A stretch of 64,000 nt of DNA from Diogma glabrata (lineage: Eukaryota > Arthropoda > Insecta > Diptera > Cylindrotomidae). Below the pieces are notes generated by a model, which was given only the letters and a program-made list of their open reading frames with translations, did not search any database and was not told the DNA's origin. Numbering within the stretch: position 1 is the first letter of the stretch; the number at the start of each line of letters is the position of its first letter. This document shows, piece by piece, positions 1-11,035 of the stretch. Made by a program: the position numbers and the translations under genes. The DNA is taken from the NCBI GenBank assembly GCA_963693315.1, contig OY856186.1:382700215-382764214 (forward strand), given 5' to 3'.

Positions 1-2168
1 TCAACACTGTTAGCAATACCCCAATCCATAATTGTTTTAAGATCAGTGTTAAGGGAATCTATCAATTTTGACCTACACTCACTAAGCGCTAAGGGTGTAT
101 ATAGTTTAGGTGCTTCATGAGACGCATGAAGCGTGCTATCATCAGCAAAACTATGTATAGGATGAACCGTTGAGTCCAACAAATCATTAATATAGATAAG
201 AAAAAGAGTTGGTGACAAAGCGGAACCCTGAGGAACTCCTGCATTAGTTGAAAAAGTATTCGATGACACACCGTCAACATTGACCCGAAATTTTCTATCA
301 GATATAAAGCTCTGTGTCCAAGATATAAGCTGCTCGTCTAAACCATAGGATCTCAATTTGCATATAAGGTTGTTATGCCAAACTTTGTCAAATGCCTTGG
401 AAATATCAAGAGCAACACCGAATGTTTCTCCAAAGTTTTCAAGCGACTTGTTCCAGATATGAGTGACAAAAGACAGCAAATCTCCCGTCGCTCTTCCTTT
501 TCGAAATCCATATTGTCTCTCATTAATTAATTTGGAAGACTCTAAGAAGCTCATTAAATTAAAATTGACATATTTCTCAAAAATTTTAGCAACTACCGAT
601 AAAATTGAAATGGGTCTGTAATTCGTAGGATCAGTTTTACTGCCCTTTTTTGAAACTGGCTGTACACTAGCCATTTTCCAAATTTCAGGAAAAATTCCTT
701 TCTTATATGACAAATAGAAGATTTTAGTGAGGATTGGTGCTAGCTCCCTAGCAAATGTTTTAAGTATAATTGGAGGAATAAAATCAGGGCCTGTTGCCTT
801 GTTAGTATTGATTTTCAAAAGCATTTTTCGAACAATGTTTTTCCGAAAAATTATCCGCCTCATTTTATAAGAAACTTTAGAAATAGGTTTAGGTTGGAAA
901 TTAGGTTCTTTTAAAGTAGAATTTAAAGAGAAATAATGCCCAAGCAAATTAGCTTTCTCTTTTGGATCAATGATAGGGACATCTCTATTAACAAGAGGCG
1001 GTAGGGAAGATTTACAAAAGTTGCTTTGGACAGCCTTTGCGGCTTTATAGAAATTGCGTGAACCAGTCGGATGTTCTGCGAATTTAGATGCTTTTTTCCT
1101 ATTAAATAGATGTTTCTCTTCATCTATTAACTTACGACATAAATTTCTCTCTTTACGGTACTGTCTAAGGTTTTCATCGGTTTTGTTTTGATTAAACTTT
1201 CGAAAAGCCTTTTTTTTAACTTTTATAGCTTTTTTGCATTTACTAGAAAACCATAGATCAGTTTTTGGAATGATCAATTTATTAGGAATAAATCTGTGCA
1301 TACCATCAATTACAGTTTCAGAAAAATTTGATGCAGCTATGTCTGGGTCTTGGCCGGTAAGGCAATAGCGTTTCCAAGGAAAACATCTAAAAAAACTTTT
1401 AAGTCCTTGCCAATCCGCAGCTTTGTAATCCCAAACATTGCGAGGATTCGCTTTAAATTGTTTTGGAATTTGTATATTTAGTTGTGTGGAGATCAAATTA
1501 TGATCTGAACCACCCAATGGTTCTGATATTTTAAATTGAACCAGATATGGATCGTTTGTCAAAAATAAATCAAGTAAATTACTACTTTGACCAGGAATGT
1601 CAGGAACTCTGGTTGGCTGGTCTATTATTTGAGTAAAATTGTGATAAAGAGCAAACAACTCAGCCTGTCTACCAACCTCGTCAGTTTTAGAGCTGTGTGT
1701 AAGCCATTCTTTATTGTGGACATTAAAATCTCCAAGAACTATAAACTTTGCATTAGGATACTCAACCAACCTATCTATCTTCTCAGATAAGTCATGAAAA
1801 AAATTAGAGTTCTCAGGTGAATTAGGTGAACGGTAAAGTCCAAAGACAAACAGCGTTTGACTTGGGCAACTAATTTTTAGTGACACCATATTGTGACATT
1901 TTGCATTTAATTCAAATTTATTTAATCTCACATATGGTATAGTATCCCTAATATAAGCACAAACTCCATGCTTAATGTAGAAAGAGGATTCAAGTTCATA
2001 ATTGGGACAAAGGTATCTATTTTTATCTAAGGTCACAGCACGCGCACTGATAATCGTTTCCGTTAAAAACAAAATATCAGGTTTCATAGTTTCAAGAAAA
2101 AGATGGACTGAATTAAGGTTTATATTCAATCCTCTTATGTTCGCATAGCTAATAGATAATTTTGCCAT
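1..2168 (-). CDS. LINE ORF2 (APE endonuclease + reverse transcriptase), C-terminus off the left edge
   Basis: I read this minus frame from the ATG at 2168 to the window edge without a stop, 722 codons. The N-terminal part is an exonuclease-endonuclease-phosphatase type nicking domain: an SYANIRGLN start, FLTET at about residue 37, VLGDFN near residue 145, and GGSDHN with SDH at 221-223. An RT follows: NKATGPDFIPP, PTNYRPISILS, QYGFRKGRA, LDISKAFDKVWH, AGVPQGSALSP, and the catalytic FADD at residue 674. The finger/palm order is complete, so this is a non-LTR retrotransposon ORF2 that nicks DNA and primes reverse transcription there. The Jockey/CR1-like branch is likely, but clade assignment needs a tree. 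Thumb and C-terminus lie outside the window. No ORF1 is readable upstream within 700 bp, so the copy may be 5'-truncated or of a one-ORF type. The C-terminal LINE piece at 21035-21508 could come from the same broad family. Confidence 0.9.
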   Translation of the reverse strand, partial: MAKLSISYANIRGLNINLNSVHLFLETMKPDILFLTETIISARAVTLDKNRYLCPNYELESSFYIKHGVCAYIRDTIPYVRLNKFELNAKCHNMVSLKISCPSQTLFVFGLYRSPNSPENSNFFHDLSEKIDRLVEYPNAKFIVLGDFNVHNKEWLTHSSKTDEVGRQAELFALYHNFTQIIDQPTRVPDIPGQSSNLLDLFLTNDPYLVQFKISEPLGGSDHNLISTQLNIQIPKQFKANPRNVWDYKAADWQGLKSFFRCFPWKRYCLTGQDPDIAASNFSETVIDGMHRFIPNKLIIPKTDLWFSSKCKKAIKVKKKAFRKFNQNKTDENLRQYRKERNLCRKLIDEEKHLFNRKKASKFAEHPTGSRNFYKAAKAVQSNFCKSSLPPLVNRDVPIIDPKEKANLLGHYFSLNSTLKEPNFQPKPISKVSYKMRRIIFRKNIVRKMLLKINTNKATGPDFIPPIILKTFARELAPILTKIFYLSYKKGIFPEIWKMASVQPVSKKGSKTDPTNYRPISILSVVAKIFEKYVNFNLMSFLESSKLINERQYGFRKGRATGDLLSFVTHIWNKSLENFGETFGVALDISKAFDKVWHNNLICKLRSYGLDEQLISWTQSFISDRKFRVNVDGVSSNTFSTNAGVPQGSALSPTLFLIYINDLLDSTVHPIHSFADDSTLHASHEAPKLYTPLALSECRSKLIDSLNTDLKTIMDWGIANSV

Positions 2169-2910
2169 TTTAATTCATAGAGAAATATCAATGAAAAACA
2201 TACATACGAAAACCACAGTAATGCGAAAACAAACAAACTGAAATTGAAATTGACTACTTCAACAGCTGGACAACCTGAATCTAAGTCTAGGTTCACTGTT
2301 AAAATCGACAATTAAAATTATGAAATTGTAAACAAAATATTATTTTAGAAACATCAAAACAAGATGTAACTCAAAGACAGGAAACTTTACATAAAGTGTA
2401 CTTAAAACCTTTTATTGAGTCAACAAGACCACAAGAAAACTACCAACGAAACTAATAAAATAACTACAATTCTACATAAAAATAAATAAAATAAAAATTT
2501 GAATGATAAATGATTTGCTTGTATTGAACTATTTCTAACTAATTTTAAAAATGTGGCCTGTTTAAACTAATTATTCTTAAACTATGCGTTATAGTTCATT
2601 TAAACCAAATGTTGACCTCTTTCTTAGTTAAGTTAACGCATGTTTGTTATATTTTAACACACATTTGAACTTTTTGCTAAGTTAAAATAACTCTATAATT
2701 ATTATATACTAAACAAAGAAATACTTGATTTTTAGCTCATTTATTAGAAATCAATATAAGAATACATTAAATAAAAATTAAACACTAAATACATTAAAAA
2801 CAAAATAAATTTAAACAAGTATAAAATCATGTAATGGCTAATGCTATGTTTATACCGCCGATATTTTAATAGAATAATATGTTTGTCCTATTAAACTAAC
2901 GATATCATGG
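2169..2910. other. AT-rich sequence upstream of the left LINE ORF2
   Basis: I see no coding frame, RNA gene or clear element ends here. The first 150 bp may be the LINE leader. Short TTTAAACTATGCGT-like strings near 2576 recur in inverted form near 8120, but the match is too short to define an element. Confidence 0.5.
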
Positions 2911-3433
2911 GTGTTTATACCACAAAAAGTATTATGTATTCACTGAAAATAAAATTATATAAAATTGTCGTTATATAAAAAAAATTTACTGACAATTGAA
3001 CTCACTAAATAAAGTTTCGATAAGGTCCAATAAAAACGCTTCATTTACTATTTCTTAACAAATCAAAACGAATTATATCGATTTTTTTTCTCTGATGGGA
3101 AGGAACAGCGACTTATAGTGACTGTTTCGGCCGCTACGCGCACTCGAGACCTCAAATAACATTCGTAATAATGATTATGAAAAATAATCGACTATTATTT
3201 GACGATTCGTGATATTATATATGATTATTGAACTCCTTTCGTTGGCTCAATAAACAACATCGTTGGTTCGATAAATAATTTGTTAATATTACGAATGATT
3301 TCGATTAACGAATGATAAATTGTATATGGATCCAATGAAAAGTAGCCCATTAATTACTGTTTATTAATACAACGAACAATTTTATTGGAGTTTAGTAAAT
3401 TTTTTTTCAGTGTTCTATCTGTGGTATAAACGC
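2911..3433. mobile_element. Short inverted-repeat element (MITE-like), GTTTATACCACA / CACTGAAAA ends
   Basis: GTTTATACCACA at 2913-2924 is repeated as its exact reverse complement at 3420-3431. Inside each arm is CACTGAAAA (2941 and, inverted, ending at 3412) followed by an A-run and ATTTACT. Together these give imperfect terminal inverted repeats of about 45 bp around roughly 430 bp of AT-rich DNA with no coding frame. No convincing target duplication is visible, so the exact ends are uncertain. Confidence 0.5.
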
Positions 3434-3608
3434 TCTTAATAATTTTGAGAGATAGAATGCGGTAGCCAAATTTCTAATTCGTCATGCTACCTGGGTAACG
3501 CTAACAGAATTAGGTTGGTGTAGTTGAGAGGGGCAGAGTAAATACTGCTTATACTCAATATACTGTACCATGGCGGGTCATTGGCGCCATAAAACCAATG
3601 TAACTCAA

Positions 3609-3770
3609 GCGTCTGTTCTCCATGTTAGGAACGGCTTGGAGCAGGCGTCTTTCTTGGACCAAGCGCCTCGCTATATAAACGTGCAAAAAGCGTCTGTTCT
3701 CCATGTTATGGGCGTCTTGGAGCGGGCGTCGGTCTTGGATTAAGCGGCTTGCTATATAAACGTGTAAAAA
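3609..3770 (+). repeat. Two 81-bp tandem units with TATA-like ends, leader of a decayed LINE
   Basis: Unit 1 (3609-3689) and unit 2 (3690-3770) both begin GCGTCTGTTCTCCATGTTA and end GCTATATAAACGTG, C or T, then AAAAA. The copies differ by scattered substitutions. They sit upstream and in the sense orientation of the endonuclease pseudogene, in a local patch of higher GC. The position suggests repeated promoter or leader units of the retroelement. That function is inferred, not shown. Confidence 0.6.
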
Positions 3771-3939
3771 GGTTGTTTCTGGTTACCTTAAGATGCAGAA
3801 CGAACCCATTCACAAAAATTTGGGTTGGGCGATGGGTTAACACTCCATTTCCGTAAAAAATTATTGGTCATGAATTCTGTACGCTTGCTTTGGATTATCT
3901 CGGATTCATCACAAGAACGCTCTCGAAAACAGTACCCGA

Positions 3940-5380
3940 ACTAGGATTTAAAAACGAGAACCTGGAACGTGCTAAGCCTTAGATCTACTAAGACTTACAA
4001 ACCAAGGCGGTAGCTACACACTAGATATAGCGGAATTACAAGAACTAAGATAGTCAGGTAGTGGAATCCATGAAACAGCCAAAGGATATACTCTATACTA
4101 TCGCGGTCATCAACAAGAGGAGAGTTTGGAGTTGGCTTTCTCATACATCTTCGCATCAACATATTATCGACTTTTGCCCAATTAATATGCGAATATGCAC
4201 AATGTGTAACGATCATCAATGTTCATGCACCTACAGAAGACAGAGCAGATGATATTAAATACCTGTTCTTTCTAGAACTCGAAGAAGTCATTAGTAACAT
4301 ATCGCGGCACGATATAAATATCGTGGTAGGTGATTTGAATGCTCAAATTGGTAGAAGTACAGAGCTTAAAACACATATCGGTCCTAACAGCTTGCATCAT
4401 ACCAGTAACAATAACGGCTCTCGTGCAGCTAAACTGGCTATGGTGTATGATCTAGTAATATCTAGCACATTCTTTCCTCATAAGAGAATCCACAAAGCAA
4501 CGTGGAAATCAAACGATGGAATAACTGACAATCAAATTGATCATGTCATCATTTCTAAGAGACACGCTATAAGTGTAACTGACGTCCGATCAATATAGAG
4601 GTGCTGATATGGACACCAATCAAATGCGGGCACTGAAAAAAAATTGAAGTTCATGACAACCTCATCTCGAAGTTGGCAGTTGATTATTCATGCAAAGAAA
4701 AGATATTTGCAAACAAGTTCACTGTGATTGACACAACTACCCGATAACATTTTCCTAAAAACAGAATGAGGTTTGTTTAAAATATAAAGTGTTATATCCA
4801 ATATAACAGTAGTTGAATAAAGATAATAACTATTTCCCTGAAAAAAATTTCTTTGGCTTCATATCATGAATTTTTCATTTTAAAGTTTAAGTATTTGAGA
4901 TTAATTGTACTATATCTTATTTTCACATAAATATTTCGTGTGATTGTCTCAACTTCATCGATTTATAATTGTAGAGTTGTTGAAGCAATTTCGTAGTTTG
5001 ATTCGCCATATGTGACCGCATCGTGAGGTTGAGACAATTGCATTTCGATTGGAAATAGGACATGTTTTTTTCAGTGTGTCATCCTTAAAGTACAAGTGCA
5101 AGTTGTCATCTACGTTTAATAGACAAGCAAAAATGACAGTACGCTGGAATGTCGAAGCATTTAAACATCCGGAAACGCTGGATAGAGATGTGAGGTGCCA
5201 TTTATGTGAGATGCCGTCTGAGATACAATTAAACATACAAGAAAAATGGCAAACGCTTCAATCAAACATTATATCCGCAGCACAAACTACAATCGGAAAA
5301 CGACTACCAAAATCACCTAATGAATTGTTTGATGACGAGTGCCCCGATAGCGTTGAGCACAAACAAAAAGAATTGACGGA
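3940..5380 (+). pseudogene. Decayed RTE/CFDP2-like endonuclease of a non-LTR retrotransposon, interrupted
   Basis: Pieces of an APE-type nuclease can be read in changing plus frames. TRTWNVLSL occurs near 3957, the expected start of the domain. NVHAPTEDRADDIK and then VVGDLNAQIGR lie around 4220-4360, followed by IHKATWKSNDG, DNQIDHVIISKRHA and VTDVRSI up to about 4598. After an insert the frame resumes with KYKCKLSSTFN near 5090 and continues through SEIQLNIQEKWQTLQSNII and LFDDEC to about 5345. Order and spacing match the endonuclease and linker of RTE-like elements, often annotated craniofacial development protein 2-like. Several stops and shifts lie before 4200, and no RT is present, so the copy is dead and 3'-truncated. 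The 81-bp tandem repeat just upstream is probably its leader. Confidence 0.75.
4631..5076. mobile_element. 446-bp insert with CACTGAAAAAAA inverted ends inside the LINE relic
   Basis: CACTGAAAAAAA starts at 4631 and its reverse complement ends at 5076. The endonuclease similarity stops at the left end and resumes at the right end, which supports insertion. The interior has no convincing coding frame. No clear target duplication is visible. The same CACTGAAAA terminus occurs at 2941, 3412 and 8236, suggesting one family. Confidence 0.55.
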
Positions 5381-5813
5381 TTATAAAATTGATCATAAAC
5401 CCAAAATTAATGTGAAATTAAACGTCAAACTCATAGTGTCTTGCGTTATCGAAAAATTTAAGGTAATGTTAAGGATAAGTTTAACGACAAGAAATCGGGC
5501 ATTATGATATAGATCAAAATCAAAATATCAAATAACTATCTGTTATAGTAAAACAGTATTATTATATCAGTTAACGTCGTAATAGTTTAATAGCTATTAG
5601 CTATTATTGTATAAACTTAGTATAAGGTAATCAAAAAATATGAACTGCTTAATGAATAATTAAATGAGGTACTCTACCGAAAATACAAATTTCAAGAGTT
5701 GCCATCAATTTGTAGTTAAATTTTTTTTAATTTCTTCTCAAATAATGAGTTTTGCACCTTAAAATTTTAAGACATAAACGTGTTAAGCCCAAAACCTGGA
5801 TTTAAAAAAAGAA

Positions 5814-5832
5814 GGCAGTCTTAAGGACTGCC
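5814..5832 (-). other. 7-bp perfect hairpin followed by a T-run on the minus strand
   Basis: GGCAGTC, five bases, then GACTGCC form a perfect stem. On the minus strand it is followed within three bases by a run of seven T. This could end a pol III-type transcript, or be chance. Confidence 0.3.
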
Positions 5833-5890
5833 GACAGAAGTGAAAACTTAAATCTGTGAAATAGCTGTGTTTTTATCGGCTAAATAGAAC

Positions 5891-6260
5891 TAAATCTTTA
5901 CTTACTTTACCACACTTACACACTGTTATTAACTGAGAAAACATCATAATATTTAATCAAAAGAAAGAACCAAAATATAAACCAAAAGAACGAGAGTAAA
6001 ATTATTTATAATATATTATCAGTAATATCAATAATACTTAGGTTATTCGTACTATCAATTGCATTTTCTATATTAAAAAGTATAAAGAAAAACACACATA
6101 TCAAATATGACAAAAACAATTTTTTTTATTTTACTTAAAAATACAACAAAATCTTTGCTTAGTATACCACACGTACACACTGTTATAAACCGAAAAAATT
6201 AGATTCAATAAAATAGAAAAAGAAACAAATTATAAATCAAGAAAATGAGAATAAGAAATA
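5891..6260 (+). repeat. Diverged direct repeat, spacing about 259 bp
   Basis: The block beginning AAATCTTTACTTACTTTACC at 5891 recurs at about 6150 as AAATCTTTGCTTAGTATACC. Both continue with CACAC(T/G)TACACACTGTTAT and a purine-rich tail. This looks like an old local duplication with no gene in it. Confidence 0.6.
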
Positions 6261-8255
6261 AGCATATAACAAATGAATACAATTTATTTAACTCTCTTTC
6301 AATATTTATTTAGTGTGACGATAACTCAAATATATAAATTTTTCCCCATACAAAACCGCACAACGCGCCTAAAGAAGTTTTTACTAACAAAAATCAAAGA
6401 TTGCTGCGATTCTAGGTACGACTGAAATGGTTGAAGCTAGTTTTACAGCACTTTCCAAAATAATTGTTTTCATGAACGGATTTGCAAAATATTTGCAAAT
6501 CTCCAAATAATTTTGTAATAAATATATTATATAATATTGTACTTAATTGAATTCAGTATATTTTGTCTGTTTAACATTGCTTTTAGAAATTCACTGTTTA
6601 TTTAAACGGAAAATTTGAAAAAATACTTAAAATAACAGAACTTTGAACTTAAAACAACAGAACCTCCGAAACTTTTTTGTTTTTGAGTAAAAGATGTAAT
6701 CGTTTACAACCAAATAAATTTTATACATATTGGAAAAAATATTATTATTATTTTGTTCGGCAACATTTCGTTAATTAAATTAGCTCAAATTCTGAAAATT
6801 TGTACTAAATAAGTTTGGAAATCATAAAATAACGTGGGTACAAAACAACCTCCTAACTTTAAATCTGAAAAATAAAAATAGCAAATAGTACATGTATTAA
6901 ATTTTGAATATTTAAAATTTCTTATTTATTCTACAAGAATTATAATAACTATTTTTTATTTTACATAATTAATAAGGTTATAACTTGTATGTTTTCTAAG
7001 ATGAGTTTAATTAAAGATTATACAATTTTGAAGGAATACAATTTACCTTTATAGACATCTTTTAAGACAAAATTGTTGATTCACTTTCATTAAAATTTTT
7101 TGTTCGACATTTTTAACTTTTTAAACTATTTAATTGGTAAAAACTATAATTTCACACATCTTACTCATTTTACTTGAAAAAACAACACGAATATTTCACA
7201 AACCGCACTTTTACGGCATTTACATAAAGTCCACTAAATTTCAAACCATTCATCTTTAAATTTTTATTATAATTTTAGTTTTCATTTATTTAATTTAACA
7301 ACAGAAATCAACGAACAGCTTGTAAGCATTGTTAAAATAAACATGTTTGTTGAAGACAAACATTTTTGTTAATATAATCAAATTCAAACCACAAATTCAA
7401 ACCATTAACAAAATTAAACAGACAACTGTTTGTTGAATTTTACATACAATTTTCAATGCATATCTTTATAATCAAAGCATATCTTCCTCCCCGGGAGTTC
7501 CTATATGTCTTAGTTCTTTTGTTTTTATTGTATATTTTTCCTAAAGTAAAGTAGTATAAGATATCACATAGAATAAATACTATATCACATTTGTAGTAAT
7601 ATTAACTGTTTAAATTGTTAAATATATTTAATACTTTTAACTTAGCACCACACAACACTTTAACAATCAATTATTTACTATATAAAATAGCTTTAACAAA
7701 CTCTCACTTAAACCATTTTATAAAGCAACAGAACACACGTTTATTATCAACTTGTGTAAAATACACCACTGATTACTTTTAAATTTAAAGTTAAAATACT
7801 GAGTAGACAGAAGTTTGACATAAGTTTTGCTTTTCAGTTGCAAAACCATTACTAAACTAAACTAAAGATAAATAAAACGGTAAAATGAACCTAAAAATTT
7901 ACTAGAACTAACTTTGGTGCATAAGTAGATTTTACTTTGCATCATTTAAATTAGCCAGTTAATTGCCAAGTCATTTACATTTAATAATACTATGAAGAAT
8001 CATTTGCCTCACATGTTCTAACAGTTTTTAGATTTGAGTTTTGAAATCACACTTCAGTTTTGCATTCAATGTTATCTTAAAAAATCACAACATTAATTAA
8101 CTTAGCTAGTTTTGTAATATAAAACACGCATAGTTTAAATTAAACATAGCCTATTTTGAACAAATTAACCAAAAACAGGGTAATTATAACTTAAACGCTT
8201 TAAACTAGCATAAGTTTAACTTAATTTTTTTCAGTGTAATTATTTTTTTTTTAAT

Positions 8256-8999
8256 AAAATGTGTTGTGTAGTAGGAATTACAATTTGTGTCACAATAACA
8301 CTTAAAAACCTTTTAAGACCAAGGTCCCACAACAACATACGTTCGAAGGTGTTGATGGACGTAAATCTTCCTTTTTTTTGCTTTTTTATATTTTTTGTTA
8401 AAGAGTTAGTTATCCATCTAAACAAAAAATTCTGTCACTGAGAAAATATGACATAGGCCAATATTTTATGATAGAATAAAGAAAATAAAAGTAAATTAAA
8501 AAGTAAATAGCAAATTTTGACAAAAATTTGCTGAATCAAAACAAAAATGTAGTTGCCAATAATCCAGCCGGTTGCCTATTCCTTGATCCTGTGACGCACC
8601 ATCTTTCTTAATGATTAAAGCCCACACATAGTTATATGCAGGCTCGTTTCTTCAAGGAAGCAATAGCGTCTCATCATCAAGGATTATTTCAAAGCTAAGA
8701 TTGAGGGTGCTACCGTTGACTGAATACAGTTCATCCGCCACCACCCCTACGATGTCACCTTGGCTTGTGATATCTCACTGCTATTGCCAGTGGTATGTGA
8801 TATCTCACGTTAACTCATATGTCAATAGCAGGGACTGGAGTACGCGGGGTTGTCACACCCGTAGATCAAAAATAAAAAAAAAATTTAAAACAATAAAAAC
8901 TGATCCCTCTATGCCCCACTTATTTTGAGAACCCTGACTGTTTGGCCCTGTTTTTTATCTATATCATATTGCACAAACTTTGCAAGACTTTTTTAAAAA
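8256..8999. other. Non-coding, with a higher-GC island at 8560-8870
   Basis: 8560-8870 is richer in GC than its surroundings and ends in an A-rich stretch at 8868-8895, as a retrotransposed copy might. I could not match it to a protein or to tRNA-like promoter boxes. Identity unknown. Confidence 0.35.
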
Positions 9000-9111
9000 C
9001 AATAAATTAAAAACAATTCTAAATGTAAAATTCTAAAGATTTTTTGATAGTTGTACTAATTTTTATAAAATGAATGAAAATAATTACGGGAGTAATTAAA
9101 ATTTTTTTTCT

Positions 9112-9673
9112 ATTTTGCGTCTAAAATAAAGTCATTTCGATACCCAAATGCGTATCGAAATGGCCTTCATTAAGATACGCAAATTTTTGTTTTTCAAGGT
9201 TGGTCACATTGATCATACAAACGTCAGTGAAAGTTAAAACGAATAATTATGTAAATAAAATTATTCTTATTGGTTAATCTTATTATTAAAAAATAATCTA
9301 AATTAGTGTTAAATATTTTAATTAATTAAAATAATTAGTAATAATAACAAAATATCAAATTGACTATATTTTAATAAAATACACATTTTATGAAAGCTAG
9401 TTTTGCAACAAAAAAATATATAGAAATATGATGAGCTTACTATTTTGAATTGAAATTTTTAGAAATTTTCTTTAAAACATTGAAACATAAAAAATATTTT
9501 TTAAAATTTCAAGACAAAAAATGCAAAATAGAAAAAATAGTATAAAAAACTCGTTTCATAAGACGTTTTATCGCACTTATCCTTTAGAAAACTCCCCGCT
9601 GCGCGGGTCGTTTTCTAAACAGATTGCGTGCGATAAAATCGTTGATTATGAAACTAGTTTCTTAATATACTAT
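9112..9673. mobile_element. Inserted AT-rich element ending in a long foldback
   Basis: Copy 2 near 26.45 kb reads straight across this position, giving an unoccupied site. TTTTTCTATTTTGC near 9112 is inverted at about 9522-9536. 9133-9162 is an 11-bp perfect stem (CATTTCGATAC / GTATCGAAATG). The right end is the 137-bp foldback described separately. No transposase is encoded. Confidence 0.55.
9537..9673. repeat. 137-bp multi-stem foldback
   Basis: ATAGTAT at 9537 pairs with ATACTAT at 9673. Inward stems include GTTTCATAA / TTATGAAAC, GTTTTATCGCAC / GTGCGATAAAATC, TTTAGAAAAC / GTTTTCTAAA and CCCGC / GCGGG around TGC. The whole segment folds into one long imperfect hairpin with a GC-rich tip in otherwise AT-rich DNA. 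Confidence 0.75.
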
Positions 9674-10020
9674 TGTGTTATTTCCAGTGATTTTATAATA
9701 GTGAATGTTTTATAATGGACAAGCAATATTTTCTAACGACACGAACAAATTAAGTTATGTAAATATTTTCAAAATATGTTATGAAAACTTGCTGACAAAT
9801 TCTTTTCGCTATATGGACTATAATTTTTAATTCATAAAATAGCAAAAATTATATGTTTGGTTGGTTATAATAAAATCTAAAACGCATCCTAAACGTCAAT
9901 CTTTGTTCATTTTTTTTATACAGTCACAAGGAGGGAGAAACTATTATTTTTTTGTGGTAGGGCTTTCTTATTGATTTAGAAGAAGCTCTCAATAATTGTA
10001 CAATTTTGAATCAAATGAAA

Positions 10021-10328
10021 AATTTACCCACATTTATGGGTAGTAAACTGCGCAGACGTCCCACGCTGCGTGGAAATGTCCGACATTTCGGTGCGTTGTC
10101 CCACGGAGAAATTTGTCCCACGAAGCGTCCCACGAAACAAATATTTCCACCACATTTGCGCACATAATCGAAATAATCAAAAACCTTATATCTACCTACG
10201 TACAGTTTGCGCAATATCTTAGTCAAAGCAATGGCTTCACAGTTTTTTCTTGCAGTTTGTATGATGTTATGTATATGTTGATTTAACTATATTGAGAGAA
10301 CAAACCAGTGCAATATTTTTTTACTAAA
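10021..10328. other. GC-rich patch with repeated TCCCACG and short palindromes
   Basis: TCCCACG occurs four times in about 90 bp (10058-10140). CCACGCTGCGTGG and GGAAATGTCCGACATTTC lie side by side as small perfect stems. No protein match is recognised. Confidence 0.45.
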
Positions 10329-11031
10329 GGGTCATTCCATTTTAAAGTCAACCTTCAAGCTAAATTTTTTTTCTTCACAAAACTGTAACTGTGACCTATA
10401 ATTTTTTTTCATATGTTTTACTATAAGATATGGCAACAACTCTGAAAATTCCAATATTGTTATTTTGTTTAGAATGCAATTAAGCGCATGGTTGTGAAAA
10501 AGGCTTAATATACGAATTAAAATATATCTAAAAAGAATATAGCATAGCACAAATATAATAAACCGAATTGTTTTAGGCTTTTTATTTTCTGTAAGCTAAA
10601 GTTTGGAGAGTCTGAATTGGACTGCTTTGCTTTCCAAATAAATGAGGTAAGCATTCTAAATACATGAATTTTTTTGTGTTACGTTAGTCACGTTACGTTA
10701 GTCACACTTTTTTAAAAAATACATTAATTACATTGAAGAAACTTATCAATAAATTTTATCTACATTTTCAACATCTAGAGAATTTTGGTTCATAATTTAG
10801 GTGTTAATTTAATGGTATAAAAAATGTTACGTTAGTCACATTTACATGTTTATTTAAAAAATCTCTAACAAATTTAATTTAAATAAAAAACTTTCTGATT
10901 TAGATAAATAAACTCGATTTACATTTTAAAAAGTCAACAAGTGCTTAAAATAATCTTTACTATTTTAGTTATAAGGAAACAAAGTTGTGGACTTCGGTAT
11001 AAATGTTACGTTAGTCACTTTGGAATGACCC
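10329..11031. mobile_element. 703-bp MITE, GGGTCATTCCA termini, TAAA target duplication
   Basis: The left end GGGTCATTCCA (10329) and right end TGGAATGACCC (ending 11031) are exact inverted repeats. TAAA flanks both sides (10325-10328 and 11032-11035). GTTACGTTAGTCAC is repeated inside near 10679, 10692, 10824 and 11004. No transposase frame is present, so the copy is non-autonomous. I do not assign a superfamily from the ends alone. Confidence 0.75.
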
Positions 11032-11035
11032 TAAA

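Larger units (their letters stand above)
5508..8240. other. AT-rich non-coding stretch with minor repeats
   Basis: No coding similarity is readable on either strand. It contains a 259-bp-spaced direct repeat (listed separately), one perfect small hairpin, and a CACTGAAAAAAA-type end, inverted, finishing at 8236 and followed by TA. The partner of that end is not obvious. Confidence 0.5.
9000..10020 (+). repeat. Repeat copy 1, inverted relative to copy 2 at 26.1-26.6 kb
   Basis: Segments 9000-9111 and 9674-10020 match the reverse complement of 26090-26575. Shared strings include TTTTATAAAATGAATGAAAA, ATAATGGACAAGCAATATTT and GGTTATAATAAAA. Copy 2 lacks the 9112-9673 segment, which identifies that segment as an insertion. 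No coding frame. Confidence 0.65.

Noticed and set aside
8560..8895. Possible tRNA-derived SINE
   Set aside because: Ends in an A-rich tail but I could not find convincing A and B boxes.
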